From an uncultured Clostridium sp. (GTDB lineage Bacteria > Bacillota > Clostridia > TANB77 > CAG-508), in the NCBI GenBank assembly GCA_945946655.1, contig CAMEWM010000012.1, forward strand, positions 1-35,517: a stretch of DNA of 35,517 nucleotides, given 5' to 3'. This document shows positions 27,175 to 35,517 of this stretch, in pieces. Under the pieces are notes generated by a model. It ran no database searches. It was not told where the DNA came from and saw only the letters and a list, made by a program, of their open reading frames with translations. A program made the translations under genes and the position numbers. Each line of letters starts with the position of its first letter. The first letter of the stretch is position 1.

Positions 27175-27792
27175 TTATTTCTTTTTTATTTGGTTTTTTA
27201 CCAAAATTATTATGATTACTATAGCTAATATTGCAATTATAATATATGTAATTGTGTTTTTACTGTTATCTTTGTTTTCTTCATTTACTATTGCATTTTC
27301 TTGGTTGTTATTAGAAATTTCTGAATTTTCCTTTTTATTTACTTTTATATGATATGTTCTAACAGCTCCATTTTCTGCAGTTACTTCTACTTTGACATCA
27401 TTCTCTCCCGAATTTAATGCAATTTTACCAGTTCCAGAAACCTTTGCTCTGCTATCCTCTGCAATTGCAGTCACTTCTACTTGTTCAACGTCGATTGGTT
27501 CTATTTCATAATTAATCGTTTGTTTATCAAATTCCGGAGTTAATTCATATCCATTAATCTCAAGTGTTTCCAAAAAGTTATTACTTGATTGCACCGTTTC
27601 TGTTTCTTTTTCACTTTCATATATTTCTTGATTCTTTATTTCTTCGTTTGCTTTTATTTCTGCTGTAACATCGTCATATCCAGCAAATCCTTTACTGGCC
27701 GAAGGATCTGCATAGGCCTTCAAACTTATTAAATTTAATGTTAGTACTAATAAAACAAATGTTAATATAACTTTTAAAGATTTATTTTTCAT
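27175..27792 (-). CDS. Membrane-anchored cadherin-like-domain protein, module copy A
   Basis: A 205-residue surface protein. The signal peptide covers about 1-28 (ends LKAYADPS). A conserved motif ADPSASKGFAGYDD and an acidic linker follow. One cadherin-like beta-sandwich domain (about 70-148) carries the pattern LTPEFDKQTINYEI...GSGENDV-like...GAVRTYHIKV typical of Pfam Cadherin-like families in Clostridia. A C-terminal membrane helix (about 180-198) and a Lys-rich tail complete it. The start at 27792 has GGAGG upstream. It lies 64 bases after glucosaminidase A and is a close paralogue of the gene at 33080. It may dock or position the enzyme at the envelope (inference from pairing). Confidence 0.85.
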   Translation of the reverse strand: MKNKSLKVILTFVLLVLTLNLISLKAYADPSASKGFAGYDDVTAEIKANEEIKNQEIYESEKETETVQSSNNFLETLEINGYELTPEFDKQTINYEIEPIDVEQVEVTAIAEDSRAKVSGTGKIALNSGENDVKVEVTAENGAVRTYHIKVNKKENSEISNNNQENAIVNEENKDNSKNTITYIIIAILAIVIIIILVKNQIKKK

Positions 27793-27819
27793 ATATTCCT
27801 CCAATATTTATAAATCAGG

Positions 27820-27848
27820 GAGAATATACATTGAATATGTATATTCTC
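27820..27848 (-). repeat. 10-bp hairpin between glucosaminidase A and cadherin-like A
   Basis: GAGAATATAC (27820-27829) pairs with GTATATTCTC (27839-27848) around 9 bases. It has no U tail on the minus strand. The corresponding junction in module B lacks it. It could be an mRNA processing site or a partial attenuator. Confidence 0.55.
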
Positions 27849-27856
27849 ACGATAAC

Positions 27857-29719
27857 TTATTGAATTACTTGTAGATATCTACTTGGTATAAAAGCTTGTC
27901 TTCCATCAGATAGTTTAATTCTATACCAGTCAAATCCATCAATATTATTATACGTTCCTTTATTTATTATTGTAACTTCTGTTGCTTCATCTAAATATGG
28001 ACCTTTTTGTATAGATAGACTTGGACCTAATCTAGTATTGCATCCATATCCATCATTTGTTTTTACTTTTGCTTTTTCATTGCAATTCACTTGATCATCA
28101 ATTTGTTTTAAATATGTTCCTGATACATATCCTATTGTTCCATCTGTTAATATTATTTTTTGCCAATTTGAGTTTATTCCCCTTTCTATCGATAGTAATT
28201 TTGTTCCTTTATCTGCAATTACTGTTAATACGTTAGAACTTGTATTGGCTTCTGCTCTTACATTTATATTCGTGCCAGTTGTTTCAACATCCATTGGATA
28301 TATTTCCGAACTATTACTTGGTAATTGCGAAACTGTTGAACTCATGTTTTCATATACTGGGATTATAAATGTAAAGTTCGATTCTAGTCTATCAGTATTT
28401 GCATACATTCCTTGTAATAACTGTGCTTCGCTATAAGCGCCCATTAAGTTTTGCATATATTGGTGTACATACAAAGCTGTACCGTTTCTTGTATCTATAT
28501 CAAATTTATTCTGATACAATGTATTTTGGTAGTTTTCTAACCAATTAGCTTTGCAGAAAGTAATGCCTCCTTCTAAAGCTTTCTCCATTGTATTCCAACC
28601 ATAACTTTTAGCTGTAGCTAGAGCATTTGCATAGATTTCATCCCAACCATTTCCTGATGCTCCTATATTGAACGGATTATAATATGTATTTCCATCTCCT
28701 CCGTCCATTCCTCTACCTATTTGCGTCCCATTTTTTCCTTGTTCTTGTATTAATCTTGATATAATATAATATGGATTAACATTTTGATTTCTACAAGCTG
28801 TATCTATATCATTCGAATAATTTTTTAAATATGTATTATTTACCTGATTTTGTATTCCTTCTAATGTAAATACACCTGATATATATTCATTTACATCTTG
28901 GAATTGGAATATATTTATTTCATCTAAGAAATTACGAGGATCCATATAATATGCTGTAGCTTTTTCAGATGCACAATACCAACCACTGTCATAAGGTTTT
29001 GTTCCACATACCGAGCATATCCATTCTCCGCTCTTATCCGATGGTACTAAGTTTCTACTATGCACTTGCGCTTCTCCTGATACTACTTCATCTAAAGAAA
29101 GTCCTGTATATAATAATTCAAAATTCCAAGTCGGATGAAGTTCCATTAATGCTTCTATTTTTTCTTTATATCCTGGATATTTTGTTGTATCTATGCTTAT
29201 TGTAGTTTCTACCTTTTCAAATACAAATTTTTGTGCATTTAATCCATTCCCATCACACATCTGTATGTTAGTTCCATTGGCTGCTACTGCATTATATACA
29301 TCTACATATAACCCATTGCATCTAGATATTATACTATATGTTCCATCTTGGTTATCTTTTATAATCCATTTTTGCGCATCTTCTTTATTTTGCTCGCATT
29401 GTTGTACATTTGCTCCTATTTTGGCTGATGCATCTTTTACATCTAATGATTTATTTGAATGTACTGCTAATATTTTATATAGACCACTTCCTAAATATGA
29501 TACATTAAATTGTTGTTTTGTCGATTTATCATATTTATATAATTGTATATTTGCTCCATTCGCTGTAGACCCATTTGCTACATCTATTACATAGTCTTTG
29601 TCTATTGATGATCTTATTATATATGTTCCAGAAACAGTTGTAGCAGCATTACTATAAGGACATAATATTCCCATTAATAATACTGCTATAATTAAAATAC
29701 TAATTTTTATTTTTTTCAT
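27857..29719 (-). CDS. Secreted glucosaminidase with ricin-type repeats and two SH3 domains, module copy A
   Basis: A 620-residue exported wall hydrolase. The signal peptide covers about 1-25. A ricin-B-lectin-type region with QxW-like repeats (about 30-168) carries the recurring pattern NGTNIQ..Q.NxxNAQKW. An N-acetylglucosaminidase domain covers about 178-460; the likely catalytic Glu is in YYIISRLIQEQG, followed by YYNPFNIGASG. Two bacterial SH3 domains follow (about 480-540, NVRAEANTSSNVLTVI; about 550-620, NTRLGPS). A Cys cluster CSVCGTKPYDSGWYC precedes the catalytic region and may bind zinc or form disulfides. It probably cleaves peptidoglycan glycan strands. The downstream partner is the cadherin-like gene. 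Confidence 0.92.
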   Translation of the reverse strand: MKKIKISILIIAVLLMGILCPYSNAATTVSGTYIIRSSIDKDYVIDVANGSTANGANIQLYKYDKSTKQQFNVSYLGSGLYKILAVHSNKSLDVKDASAKIGANVQQCEQNKEDAQKWIIKDNQDGTYSIISRCNGLYVDVYNAVAANGTNIQMCDGNGLNAQKFVFEKVETTISIDTTKYPGYKEKIEALMELHPTWNFELLYTGLSLDEVVSGEAQVHSRNLVPSDKSGEWICSVCGTKPYDSGWYCASEKATAYYMDPRNFLDEINIFQFQDVNEYISGVFTLEGIQNQVNNTYLKNYSNDIDTACRNQNVNPYYIISRLIQEQGKNGTQIGRGMDGGDGNTYYNPFNIGASGNGWDEIYANALATAKSYGWNTMEKALEGGITFCKANWLENYQNTLYQNKFDIDTRNGTALYVHQYMQNLMGAYSEAQLLQGMYANTDRLESNFTFIIPVYENMSSTVSQLPSNSSEIYPMDVETTGTNINVRAEANTSSNVLTVIADKGTKLLSIERGINSNWQKIILTDGTIGYVSGTYLKQIDDQVNCNEKAKVKTNDGYGCNTRLGPSLSIQKGPYLDEATEVTIINKGTYNNIDGFDWYRIKLSDGRQAFIPSRYLQVIQ

Positions 29720-29826
29720 AGTTTATTTGCTCTCCTTTTCCTTTTGTTTTATTCCATTATTGTCGAATTTTAGTATATTCATGATAATGATATCATAAAA
29801 CACAGAAAAAGCGAACCTATTTAATA

Positions 29827-30771
29827 TTATTTTTTATTGTTATTTTTTTCTATTTGTTCATATCTCAAAAGATTTAATTCATAATCTTCTCTGTGCTGTC
29901 TTGTAATTGTGTCTAAGATTATTCCGCATTGTAGAGAAACTGCTGCTAATCCCATAAATCCTGTTGCAAGAATTGCAGATGGAACTTTTGTAATATATTC
30001 AGTTTTAAAAAATTCAACGAGTACTGGAACCCCTACTAGTAGTCCAAAGATAAAGAAAGTTAATGAAATTGCACCAAAAAATTTAAATGGTTTATAATCT
30101 TTGAACATCCTAATTATTGTTTTTATTACTTTAATGCCATCACTAACTGTACTTAGTTTTGATGAACTTCCTTCTTGTCTATCTCTATAATCAATTGGTA
30201 TTTCTTTAATTATATATTTTTTATCTAAAGCATACAAAGACATTTCTGTCTCTATTTCAAATTTAGTACTCAAAACTGGCATATTTTTTATAAACCTTTT
30301 ATTAAAGGCTCTATATCCTGTCATTATGTCTTTTAAATCAGCGTTAAACAGTACATTAATAGCTTTCTTTACCATTTTATTTCCAAATTCATGAAAAGGT
30401 CTTTTGTTTTCTATTTTATATGTTCCATTAGAAAGTCTATCTCCAGTTACCATATCTGCTTGTCCATTTTTTACAGGCTCTATTAATTTATGCACAAACT
30501 CTGCAGGATATGTGTCATCTCCATCTACTATAACATATATATCAGCATCTATGTCTCTAAACTGGCTTCTAACTACATTTCCTTTACCTTGTTTATATTC
30601 GTTTACAACAATTGCACCATTCTTTCTGGCTATTTCTTCTGTCTTATCTTTAGAATTATTGTTATATACATAAATATCAGCATCAGGTAATTCTTTCTTA
30701 AAATCTTTTATTACCTTCTCTATTGTTAGTTCTTCATTATAACATGGTATTAATACCGCTATCTTATCCAT
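29827..30771 (-). CDS. Membrane-anchored family 2 glycosyltransferase
   Basis: A 314-residue enzyme likely making a polyprenyl-phosphate sugar. A GT-A domain starts AVLIPCYNEELTIEKVI; the metal-binding VDGDDTYPAE and MTGYRAFNKRF follow. Two C-terminal membrane helices (about 228-250 and 262-285) complete it. It resembles dolichol-phosphate-mannose-synthase-like bacterial proteins but is distinct from the GtrB-like gene at 24950. I chose the ATG at 30769-30771, which has AAGGAAA upstream. The longer frame runs into the group II intron and is artefactual. Its own promoter lies just after the intron. Confidence 0.9.
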   Translation of the reverse strand: MDKIAVLIPCYNEELTIEKVIKDFKKELPDADIYVYNNNSKDKTEEIARKNGAIVVNEYKQGKGNVVRSQFRDIDADIYVIVDGDDTYPAEFVHKLIEPVKNGQADMVTGDRLSNGTYKIENKRPFHEFGNKMVKKAINVLFNADLKDIMTGYRAFNKRFIKNMPVLSTKFEIETEMSLYALDKKYIIKEIPIDYRDRQEGSSSKLSTVSDGIKVIKTIIRMFKDYKPFKFFGAISLTFFIFGLLVGVPVLVEFFKTEYITKVPSAILATGFMGLAAVSLQCGIILDTITRQHREDYELNLLRYEQIEKNNNKK

Positions 30772-30808
30772 TTTCACTTTCCTTGATTTTTTATTTATTA
30801 CTACTACA

Positions 30809-30836
30809 ATTATATCATATATATAATTTTTTTCAA
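30809..30836 (-). promoter_or_regulatory. Promoter of the glycosyltransferase gene, abutting the intron
   Basis: Minus-strand TTGAAA (30831-30836), 16 bases, TATAAT (30809-30814). The -35 box lies only a few bases beyond the inferred intron 3' end. Confidence 0.7.
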
Positions 30837-30922
30837 CAAAATGATCGAGTAGAGGATAATTCTTAGTGAATTTCTCCCCTCTCACACCACCGTACGTGCC
30901 GTTCGGCATACGGCAGTTCAAT

Positions 30923-32194
30923 TTATATTTCAATATGAACTTTTTGATATTGGTCTGATAAAAATATCAGACCCCTTTTTCTTAGTCTCTCAATATTTAT
31001 TGCAAATTTTAACCAGTCTGTTTTTGCCACTAATTGATAACCTTTACTTGTATTTGCTAAATTATGTGCTATGTCCGGTTTCACTCCTAATTGTAATAGT
31101 GCTTTTTCTCTCTTTGATGCTTTCTTCCACTGTTTCCAAATTATTACTCTTACTCGTGTCCTTAAATGTTTATCAATTTCTTGTATGGCATTTTTCATAT
31201 TTGCAATTCTAAAATAATTTACCCAACCTCTTACTGCATAATTTATTTGTTTTATTCTTTCATCTAAACTAATACTTATTCTTCTACAAGTTAATTGTTT
31301 TAGCTTTCTCTTAATCTTTTGATAAGACTTTAAGTGTGGTTTTGGTTTCCACTTTCCCTTTGTGTCTTTCCAAAAGCTAAATCCTAAGTATTTCGTTTTG
31401 GTTGGTCTTGTTACTTTACTTTTCTCTGCATTCACTTTTAAACCTAATTTCTTCTCAATGTATTTTGTTATTGATTCTAAAACTCGGTTCGCTGCTTTTT
31501 CACTCTTAACTAAAATTATACAATCATCTGCATATCTTACAAACCTTAATCCTCTTGCTTCAAGCTCTTTATCTAATTCATTAAGCATTATATTGCTTAA
31601 TAATGGACTTAAGTTGCCTCCTTGTGGTGTTCCTTTTTCTGTTGCTTTTGTGACTCCTTTATCCATTACTCCTGCACTTAAATACTTTCTTATTAGCGAT
31701 ACTACATCTCCATCTTTGATTGTTCTCATAATTATGTTTATAAGTCTATCTTGGTCAACTGTATCAAAGAACCTTTCCAAATCTATATCCACTATCCATT
31801 CGTATCCGTCATTAAGATATTCTAATGCTTTTATTACTGCATTCTCACAACATTTACCTGGTCTAAATCCATAACTTGTTTCACTAAATTGCTCTTCAAA
31901 TATTGGACTTAATACCTGCACTATTGCTTGTTGTATTATTCTATCAAATACCGTTGGTATTCCTAAATTTCTCATTTTACCATTTTCTTTTGGTATTTGC
32001 ACTCTTCTTACTGGTTGTGGCTTATATGTTCTTTTTCGTATTTGATGTAACCATTTTTCTTTGCTCTGTGTTATACTTTCATATGCTTCATCAACGGTTA
32101 CTCCGTCTACACCTGGTGCTCCTTTGTTTGCTTTTACATGTTTGTATGCTTTGTTAAGATTTTCTTTTTCTAAGATTTTCTCTAAAAGTTCCAT
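30923..32194 (-). CDS. ltrA: Group II intron reverse transcriptase/maturase
   Basis: Splices and mobilises the intron. The 423-residue protein has reverse-transcriptase blocks: GAPGVDGVTVDE, RNLGIPTVFDRIIQQAI, SYGFRPGKCCENAV, IVDIDLERFFDTVD, GTPQGGNLSPLLSN and the active-site RYADDCIILV. The maturase X domain (GIIM type) follows, with RGWVNYFRIANMK. There is no HNH endonuclease domain, as in several endonuclease-free bacterial intron classes. The start has GGAGAGGAAGG upstream. The stop codon is directly before domain V. The frame appears intact, so the element may be active. Confidence 0.96.
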   Translation of the reverse strand: MELLEKILEKENLNKAYKHVKANKGAPGVDGVTVDEAYESITQSKEKWLHQIRKRTYKPQPVRRVQIPKENGKMRNLGIPTVFDRIIQQAIVQVLSPIFEEQFSETSYGFRPGKCCENAVIKALEYLNDGYEWIVDIDLERFFDTVDQDRLINIIMRTIKDGDVVSLIRKYLSAGVMDKGVTKATEKGTPQGGNLSPLLSNIMLNELDKELEARGLRFVRYADDCIILVKSEKAANRVLESITKYIEKKLGLKVNAEKSKVTRPTKTKYLGFSFWKDTKGKWKPKPHLKSYQKIKRKLKQLTCRRISISLDERIKQINYAVRGWVNYFRIANMKNAIQEIDKHLRTRVRVIIWKQWKKASKREKALLQLGVKPDIAHNLANTSKGYQLVAKTDWLKFAINIERLRKRGLIFLSDQYQKVHIEI

Positions 32195-32331
32195 ATTCTG
32201 TTTCCTTCCTCTCCTTTCTCGATGATAAATAAATTGCCTATTTTAAGTGACCCTCTGGGATACGCCCATACTCTCCTTATTAACACATTCTGGCTTTATT
32301 TATCCCTAATTTTGGTGTTCGAAGCACTATA

Positions 32332-32852
32332 AATTGTTCAACCCTTTGGAAAATAAATTCCCTACTATGGTATCTGCTGACTTCTTGTGACAGACCTTTT
32401 TCGACCATATTTCACTTTTGTGTACTCCTCGTCGTTTCCTTCATTACTCTATGTCCACAAGACCTCACGGGGTAATTCGTTTAATTTTCTTCTTTTACTT
32501 GCATAATTTACTTAATAAGATTACGCATATCTTTTGGACTTTAACCTCTGTGGTGGTCTTATCCTCTCCTTTCCGCTTTCAAACAAATTACCATATGTTG
32601 TGATGTTTCCCCTCAATTACGCTTTGCTTTCTCATCTTGTCAGGTTATTATTTGAAACATACATTTTAATTTGACGCTTTGAATTGTTCAGCCCTTCCTA
32701 AATCTCTTTAGTACTATGGCGTCTGCTGACTTCTCATAGTTCGTTGTTACTACAGATTTCTCTGCCTATGAGACCTCACGGGATAAGCCAATACTCTTTC
32801 CTCGTCTACCTGCCTGATTTACGCATTAAGGTTACGGTTACCTTTTGGACTT
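32332..32852 (-). repeat. Imperfect direct repeat within the intron 5' region
   Basis: The same ordered motifs appear twice: AATTGTTCARCCCTT at 32332 and 32682; a 22-base segment TACTATGG..TCTGCTGACTTC at 32363 and 32712 with 2 mismatches; AGACCTCACGGG at 32460 and 32771; TTTTGGACTT at 32531 and 32843. The offset drifts from 350 to 311 bases because of indels. These are two diverged copies of the same intron RNA segment. Confidence 0.8.
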
Positions 32853-33079
32853 CATTGAATTTTGACAACTTATCCGCTTAATACGCCTTAGTATCAGGTT
32901 TCTGTCCGTCAGGCTACGATTTTGCTATTGCTTCTTCTCTCCCACACCTCACGATATGAAACTTGCAAGTTGCTTAAGAGTTCGTCGGTAACTACGCCTC
33001 AGTGGACTTTCACCACAGAGCATTGATATTTAAAAAACATAAAATTACAGTTTTCACCTTAAAAATTAATAACATCTCA

Positions 33080-33724
33080 TTATTTTCTCTTTTTAGTTTT
33101 TTTTACTACAAATATTATGATAGCTATAGTTAACACTGCAATAATAATGCATGCTATTGTATTTTTATTGCTAGTTTGAGTATCTCCGTTTGTAATTACA
33201 TTTTCTTGATTTTGATTCAATCCCCCTTCATTTTGCACTTCATTACTACTTTCCGCTGTTTCACCATTTTTGTTTATTTTTATATGATATGTTCTAACAC
33301 TTCCATTTTCTGCTGTTACTTCTATTTTTATATCATTTTCGCCTGACTCTAATTTAATTTTTCCTGCTCCAGTTACTGTAGCTCTGCTATCTTCTGGAAT
33401 AGCCTCTATTTCTAGTTCGTCTAGTTCTGTTGAACCCAAGTCATAATTAATTGTTTGTTTGTCAAATTCTGGTTTTAGTGTTAAATTTTTTACTTTTAAA
33501 TTTGACAAATAATTATTAGAAGATTTGTTTTGGTCTTCTTGTTCTGTAGTTTCTTGATCTTGTAATTCTTTATTAGCTTGTTCAGCTGCTGTATTTTCAT
33601 CAAAATCCGCAAACCCATGGCTACTATTTGGATCTGCAAGCACATATGTGCTTGCAGAGATTATGGAAAACATAATCATAGATATTATTAGCATTTTTAT
33701 TACATTTATTTTCTTACTTTTCAT
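33080..33724 (-). CDS. Membrane-anchored cadherin-like-domain protein, module copy B
   Basis: A 214-residue paralogue of the gene at 27175. The signal peptide covers about 1-30, the shared motif ADPNSSHGFADFDE and an Asn/Gln/Glu-rich linker follow. The cadherin-like domain has LKPEFDKQTINYDL, IPEDSRATVTGAGKI and GSVRTYHIKI. A C-terminal membrane helix (about 190-208) and a Lys/Arg tail end the protein. A GGAG ribosome-binding site supports the ATG at 33724. It lies 47 bases after glucosaminidase B. The group II intron follows about 45 bases after its stop codon and replaces whatever terminator was there. Confidence 0.85.
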   Translation of the reverse strand: MKSKKINVIKMLIISMIMFSIISASTYVLADPNSSHGFADFDENTAAEQANKELQDQETTEQEDQNKSSNNYLSNLKVKNLTLKPEFDKQTINYDLGSTELDELEIEAIPEDSRATVTGAGKIKLESGENDIKIEVTAENGSVRTYHIKINKNGETAESSNEVQNEGGLNQNQENVITNGDTQTSNKNTIACIIIAVLTIAIIIFVVKKTKKRK

Positions 33725-33771
33725 CTTATCATTCTCCAGTCTTTACATTATATGTTTCTATATTAAATTTA

Positions 33772-35517
33772 TTAAAGTGTCTGTAAATATTTCCCTGGTA
33801 TAAAAGCTTGTCTTCCATCTGATAGTCTTATTCTATACCAATCATATCCATCAATGTTATTGTAAGTTCCTTTGTTTATAATTGTAACCTCAGTTGCTTC
33901 ATCTAGATATGGCCCTTTTTGTATAGATGTACTTGGCCCTAGCCTTGTATTGCAGCCATATCCATCATTTGTCTTTACTTTTGCTCTTATGTTGCAATTT
34001 ATTTGGTCATCAATTTGTTTTAAGTATGTTCCTGAAACATATCCTATTGTTCCATCTGTAAATATAACTTTTTGCCAATTAGTATTTATTCCTCTTTCTA
34101 CAGATAGTAATTTTGTCCCTTTGTTCTCAATTACTGTTAAAACTCTAGCACTTGTATTTGCTTCTGCTCTTACATTTATTTTTGTGCCTGTTGTTTCAAC
34201 ATCCATTGGATATATCTCTGAACTATTGCTTGGTAATTGTGAAACTGTTGAGCTCATGTTTTCATATACTGGAATTATAAATGTAAAGTTCGATTCTAGT
34301 CTATCAGTATTTGCATACATTCCTTGTAATAACTGTGCTTCGCTATAAGCGCCCATTAAGTTTTGCATATATTGGTGTACATACAAAGCTGTACCGTTTC
34401 TTGTATCTATATCAAATTTATTCTGATACAATGTATTTTGATAGTTTTCTAGCCAGTTAGCTTTACAGAAGGTTATTCCTCCTTCTATAGCCTTTTCCAT
34501 TGTATCCCAGCCTTCTTTTTTTGCTCTAGCAAGCGCATTTGCATAAATTTCATCCCATCCATTTCCGCTTGCTCCAATATTAAATGGGTTGTAGTAGGTT
34601 TTACCATCTCCACCGTCCATGCCTTTGCCAATAGTTGTTCCGTTTCTTCCTTGTTCCTGTATTAGCCTAGATATAATATAGTATGGATTAACGTTTTTAT
34701 TTCTACAAGCTGTATCTATGTCATTTGCATAATTTTGTAAATATGTATTATTTATTTGATTTTGTATCCCTTCTAGCGTAAATACTCCTGATATATATTC
34801 ATTTACATCTTGGAATTGGAATATGTTTACTTCATCTAAAAAGTTTCTAGGGTCCATGTAATATGCTGTTGCTTTTTCTGATGCGCAATACCATCCACTA
34901 TCATAAGGTTTTGTTCCACATACTGAGCATATCCACTCTCCACTCTTATCCGATGGTACTAGGTTTCTACTATGTACTTTAGCTTCACCAGATACCACTT
35001 CATCTAGTGAAAGACCTGTATATAATAATTCAAAATTCCAATTTGGGTGAGCATCCATTAAGGCTTGTATTTTTTCTTTGTAGCCTGGATATTTGGTTGT
35101 ATCGATACTTGATATAGTGTTTCTCTCAATTTTATTAAATTTGAACTTTTGCGCATTGCTGCTATTTAAAGCATTTACTTCTATATTAGTGCAATTAGAG
35201 GTTTTGCCTCCCGCTACTGTTAAATATTTATCATTGCATTTTGATATTAGATAATAATACCCATTTCCTGCTTCTTTTATTATCCACTTTTGTGCATCTG
35301 CTCCATTTTCTCTGCATTGCCATACATTTGTGCCATTGCTTTGTCCTGCATTTGCTACATCTAAAAACATCTTTGAATGTAAAAATTGTAATGTATAATA
35401 TCCATTTCCAATATATTTAACATTTACTTTTTGGCATTGTGCTTGATTATTTCTTGTAAATATTTGTACGTTTCCTCCTGAATAGGTAACTGCATTTATA
35501 ACATCTAGTACTTTGTT
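33772..35517 (-). CDS. Secreted ricin-repeat/glucosaminidase/SH3 protein, module copy B (5' end outside the window)
   Basis: The frame is open to the right edge, so the N terminus with its signal peptide is missing. Any start near 35370 would be internal: ricin-type repeats continue upstream (KVLDVINAVTYSGGNVQIF). Visible: at least two ricin-type repeats, the glucosaminidase domain beginning SIDTTKYPGYKEKI, the Cys cluster CSVCGTKPYDSGWYC, the likely catalytic Glu in RLIQEQG, and two SH3 domains. The catalytic and SH3 parts are nearly identical to copy A, while the lectin-like part has diverged. This suggests the same hydrolase action with different carbohydrate targeting. Confidence 0.9.
   Translation of the reverse strand, partial: NKVLDVINAVTYSGGNVQIFTRNNQAQCQKVNVKYIGNGYYTLQFLHSKMFLDVANAGQSNGTNVWQCRENGADAQKWIIKEAGNGYYYLISKCNDKYLTVAGGKTSNCTNIEVNALNSSNAQKFKFNKIERNTISSIDTTKYPGYKEKIQALMDAHPNWNFELLYTGLSLDEVVSGEAKVHSRNLVPSDKSGEWICSVCGTKPYDSGWYCASEKATAYYMDPRNFLDEVNIFQFQDVNEYISGVFTLEGIQNQINNTYLQNYANDIDTACRNKNVNPYYIISRLIQEQGRNGTTIGKGMDGGDGKTYYNPFNIGASGNGWDEIYANALARAKKEGWDTMEKAIEGGITFCKANWLENYQNTLYQNKFDIDTRNGTALYVHQYMQNLMGAYSEAQLLQGMYANTDRLESNFTFIIPVYENMSSTVSQLPSNSSEIYPMDVETTGTKINVRAEANTSARVLTVIENKGTKLLSVERGINTNWQKVIFTDGTIGYVSGTYLKQIDDQINCNIRAKVKTNDGYGCNTRLGPSTSIQKGPYLDEATEVTIINKGTYNNIDGYDWYRIRLSDGRQAFIPGKYLQTL

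Larger units (their letters stand above)
30843..33035 (-). mobile_element. Group II intron with reverse transcriptase, with a partly duplicated 5' RNA region
   Basis: A retroelement on the minus strand. The 3' end carries a recognisable domain V hairpin (about 30886-30918: GCCGTATGCC, a GAAC loop, GGCACGTACGGT) and a domain VI-like hairpin ending near 30843. Upstream of the protein frame, about 840 bases carry no gene and contain intron-type segments such as GTGAAAGTCCAC (near 33000), CCGTGAGGTCT and GAAGTCAGCAGA..CCATAGTA. Several of these segments occur twice. I could not find the usual GTGCG or GTGTG 5' boundary near 33035, so the left limit is approximate and the 5' end may be altered. 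Confidence 0.88.

Noticed and set aside
30772..30933. N-terminal extension of the glycosyltransferase
   Set aside because: It translates domain V/VI of the group II intron and the promoter; the start at 30771 has a ribosome-binding site and the family's N terminus.
32418..32603. Small plus-strand reading frame in the intron 5' region
   Set aside because: It lies in structured intron RNA sequence and has no ribosome-binding site or recognisable protein features.
1..35517. CRISPR arrays, tRNA or rRNA genes
   Set aside because: No regularly spaced repeats, no cloverleaf-like sequences with CCA-end features, and no rRNA segments were seen.

Overview
This window reads as a piece of chromosome from a very A+T-rich, spore-forming member of the Clostridia, probably an uncultured gut-type lineage. 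The grounds are the Gram-positive PolC replicase, a T-box in front of glyS, the pyrH-frr-uppS-cdsA-rseP-polC order, rpsF-ssb-rpsR, whiA, a SpoIVFA/SpoIVFB pair with a YyaC-like sporulation gene, and sortase with an LPXTG substrate. I cannot name the genus. Almost every gene lies on the minus strand.

Layout from left to right: the end of an IS3/IS150-like element (1-55); glyS with its T-box leader (78-1782); a small plus-strand orphan gene of higher G+C with its own promoter and hairpin (1811-2288); a cluster of DnaA boxes (2362-2501); a DUF1294 gene; then an operon, transcribed pyrH to polC, covering pyrimidine nucleotide supply, ribosome recycling, undecaprenyl and phospholipid precursors, intramembrane proteolysis and replication (2836-11544). 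Next come a convergent sortase and LPXTG protein, rpsF-ssb-rpsR, a prepilin-like secreted protein, a five-gene sporulation cluster (15753-18562), a housekeeping block of HD-hydrolase, hemW, whiA and prmC, a probable 6S RNA, a membrane protein with ruvB, and a cell-envelope region (24950-35517). The envelope region holds two glycosyltransferases, a TagO/WecA-type enzyme, two copies of a module (secreted ricin-repeat/glucosaminidase/SH3 protein plus a membrane-anchored cadherin-like protein), and a group II intron between the two module copies.

The most striking observation is translational. Two genes, the essential replicase polC and the prepilin-like gene, each need a +1 frameshift to be read through. 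At both break points the zero-frame codon is CGG followed by A. I checked by eye every CGG I could find in the roughly 10,000 codons of the other called genes and found no other in-frame CGG, except codon 2 of the foreign-looking plus-strand orphan. Reading CGGA as one four-base unit (or slipping +1 at an undecoded CGG) restores both proteins to whole-codon lengths of 1496 and 559 residues. This could be a natural recoding system in which CGG is not a normal sense codon. Sequencing error is the competing explanation.
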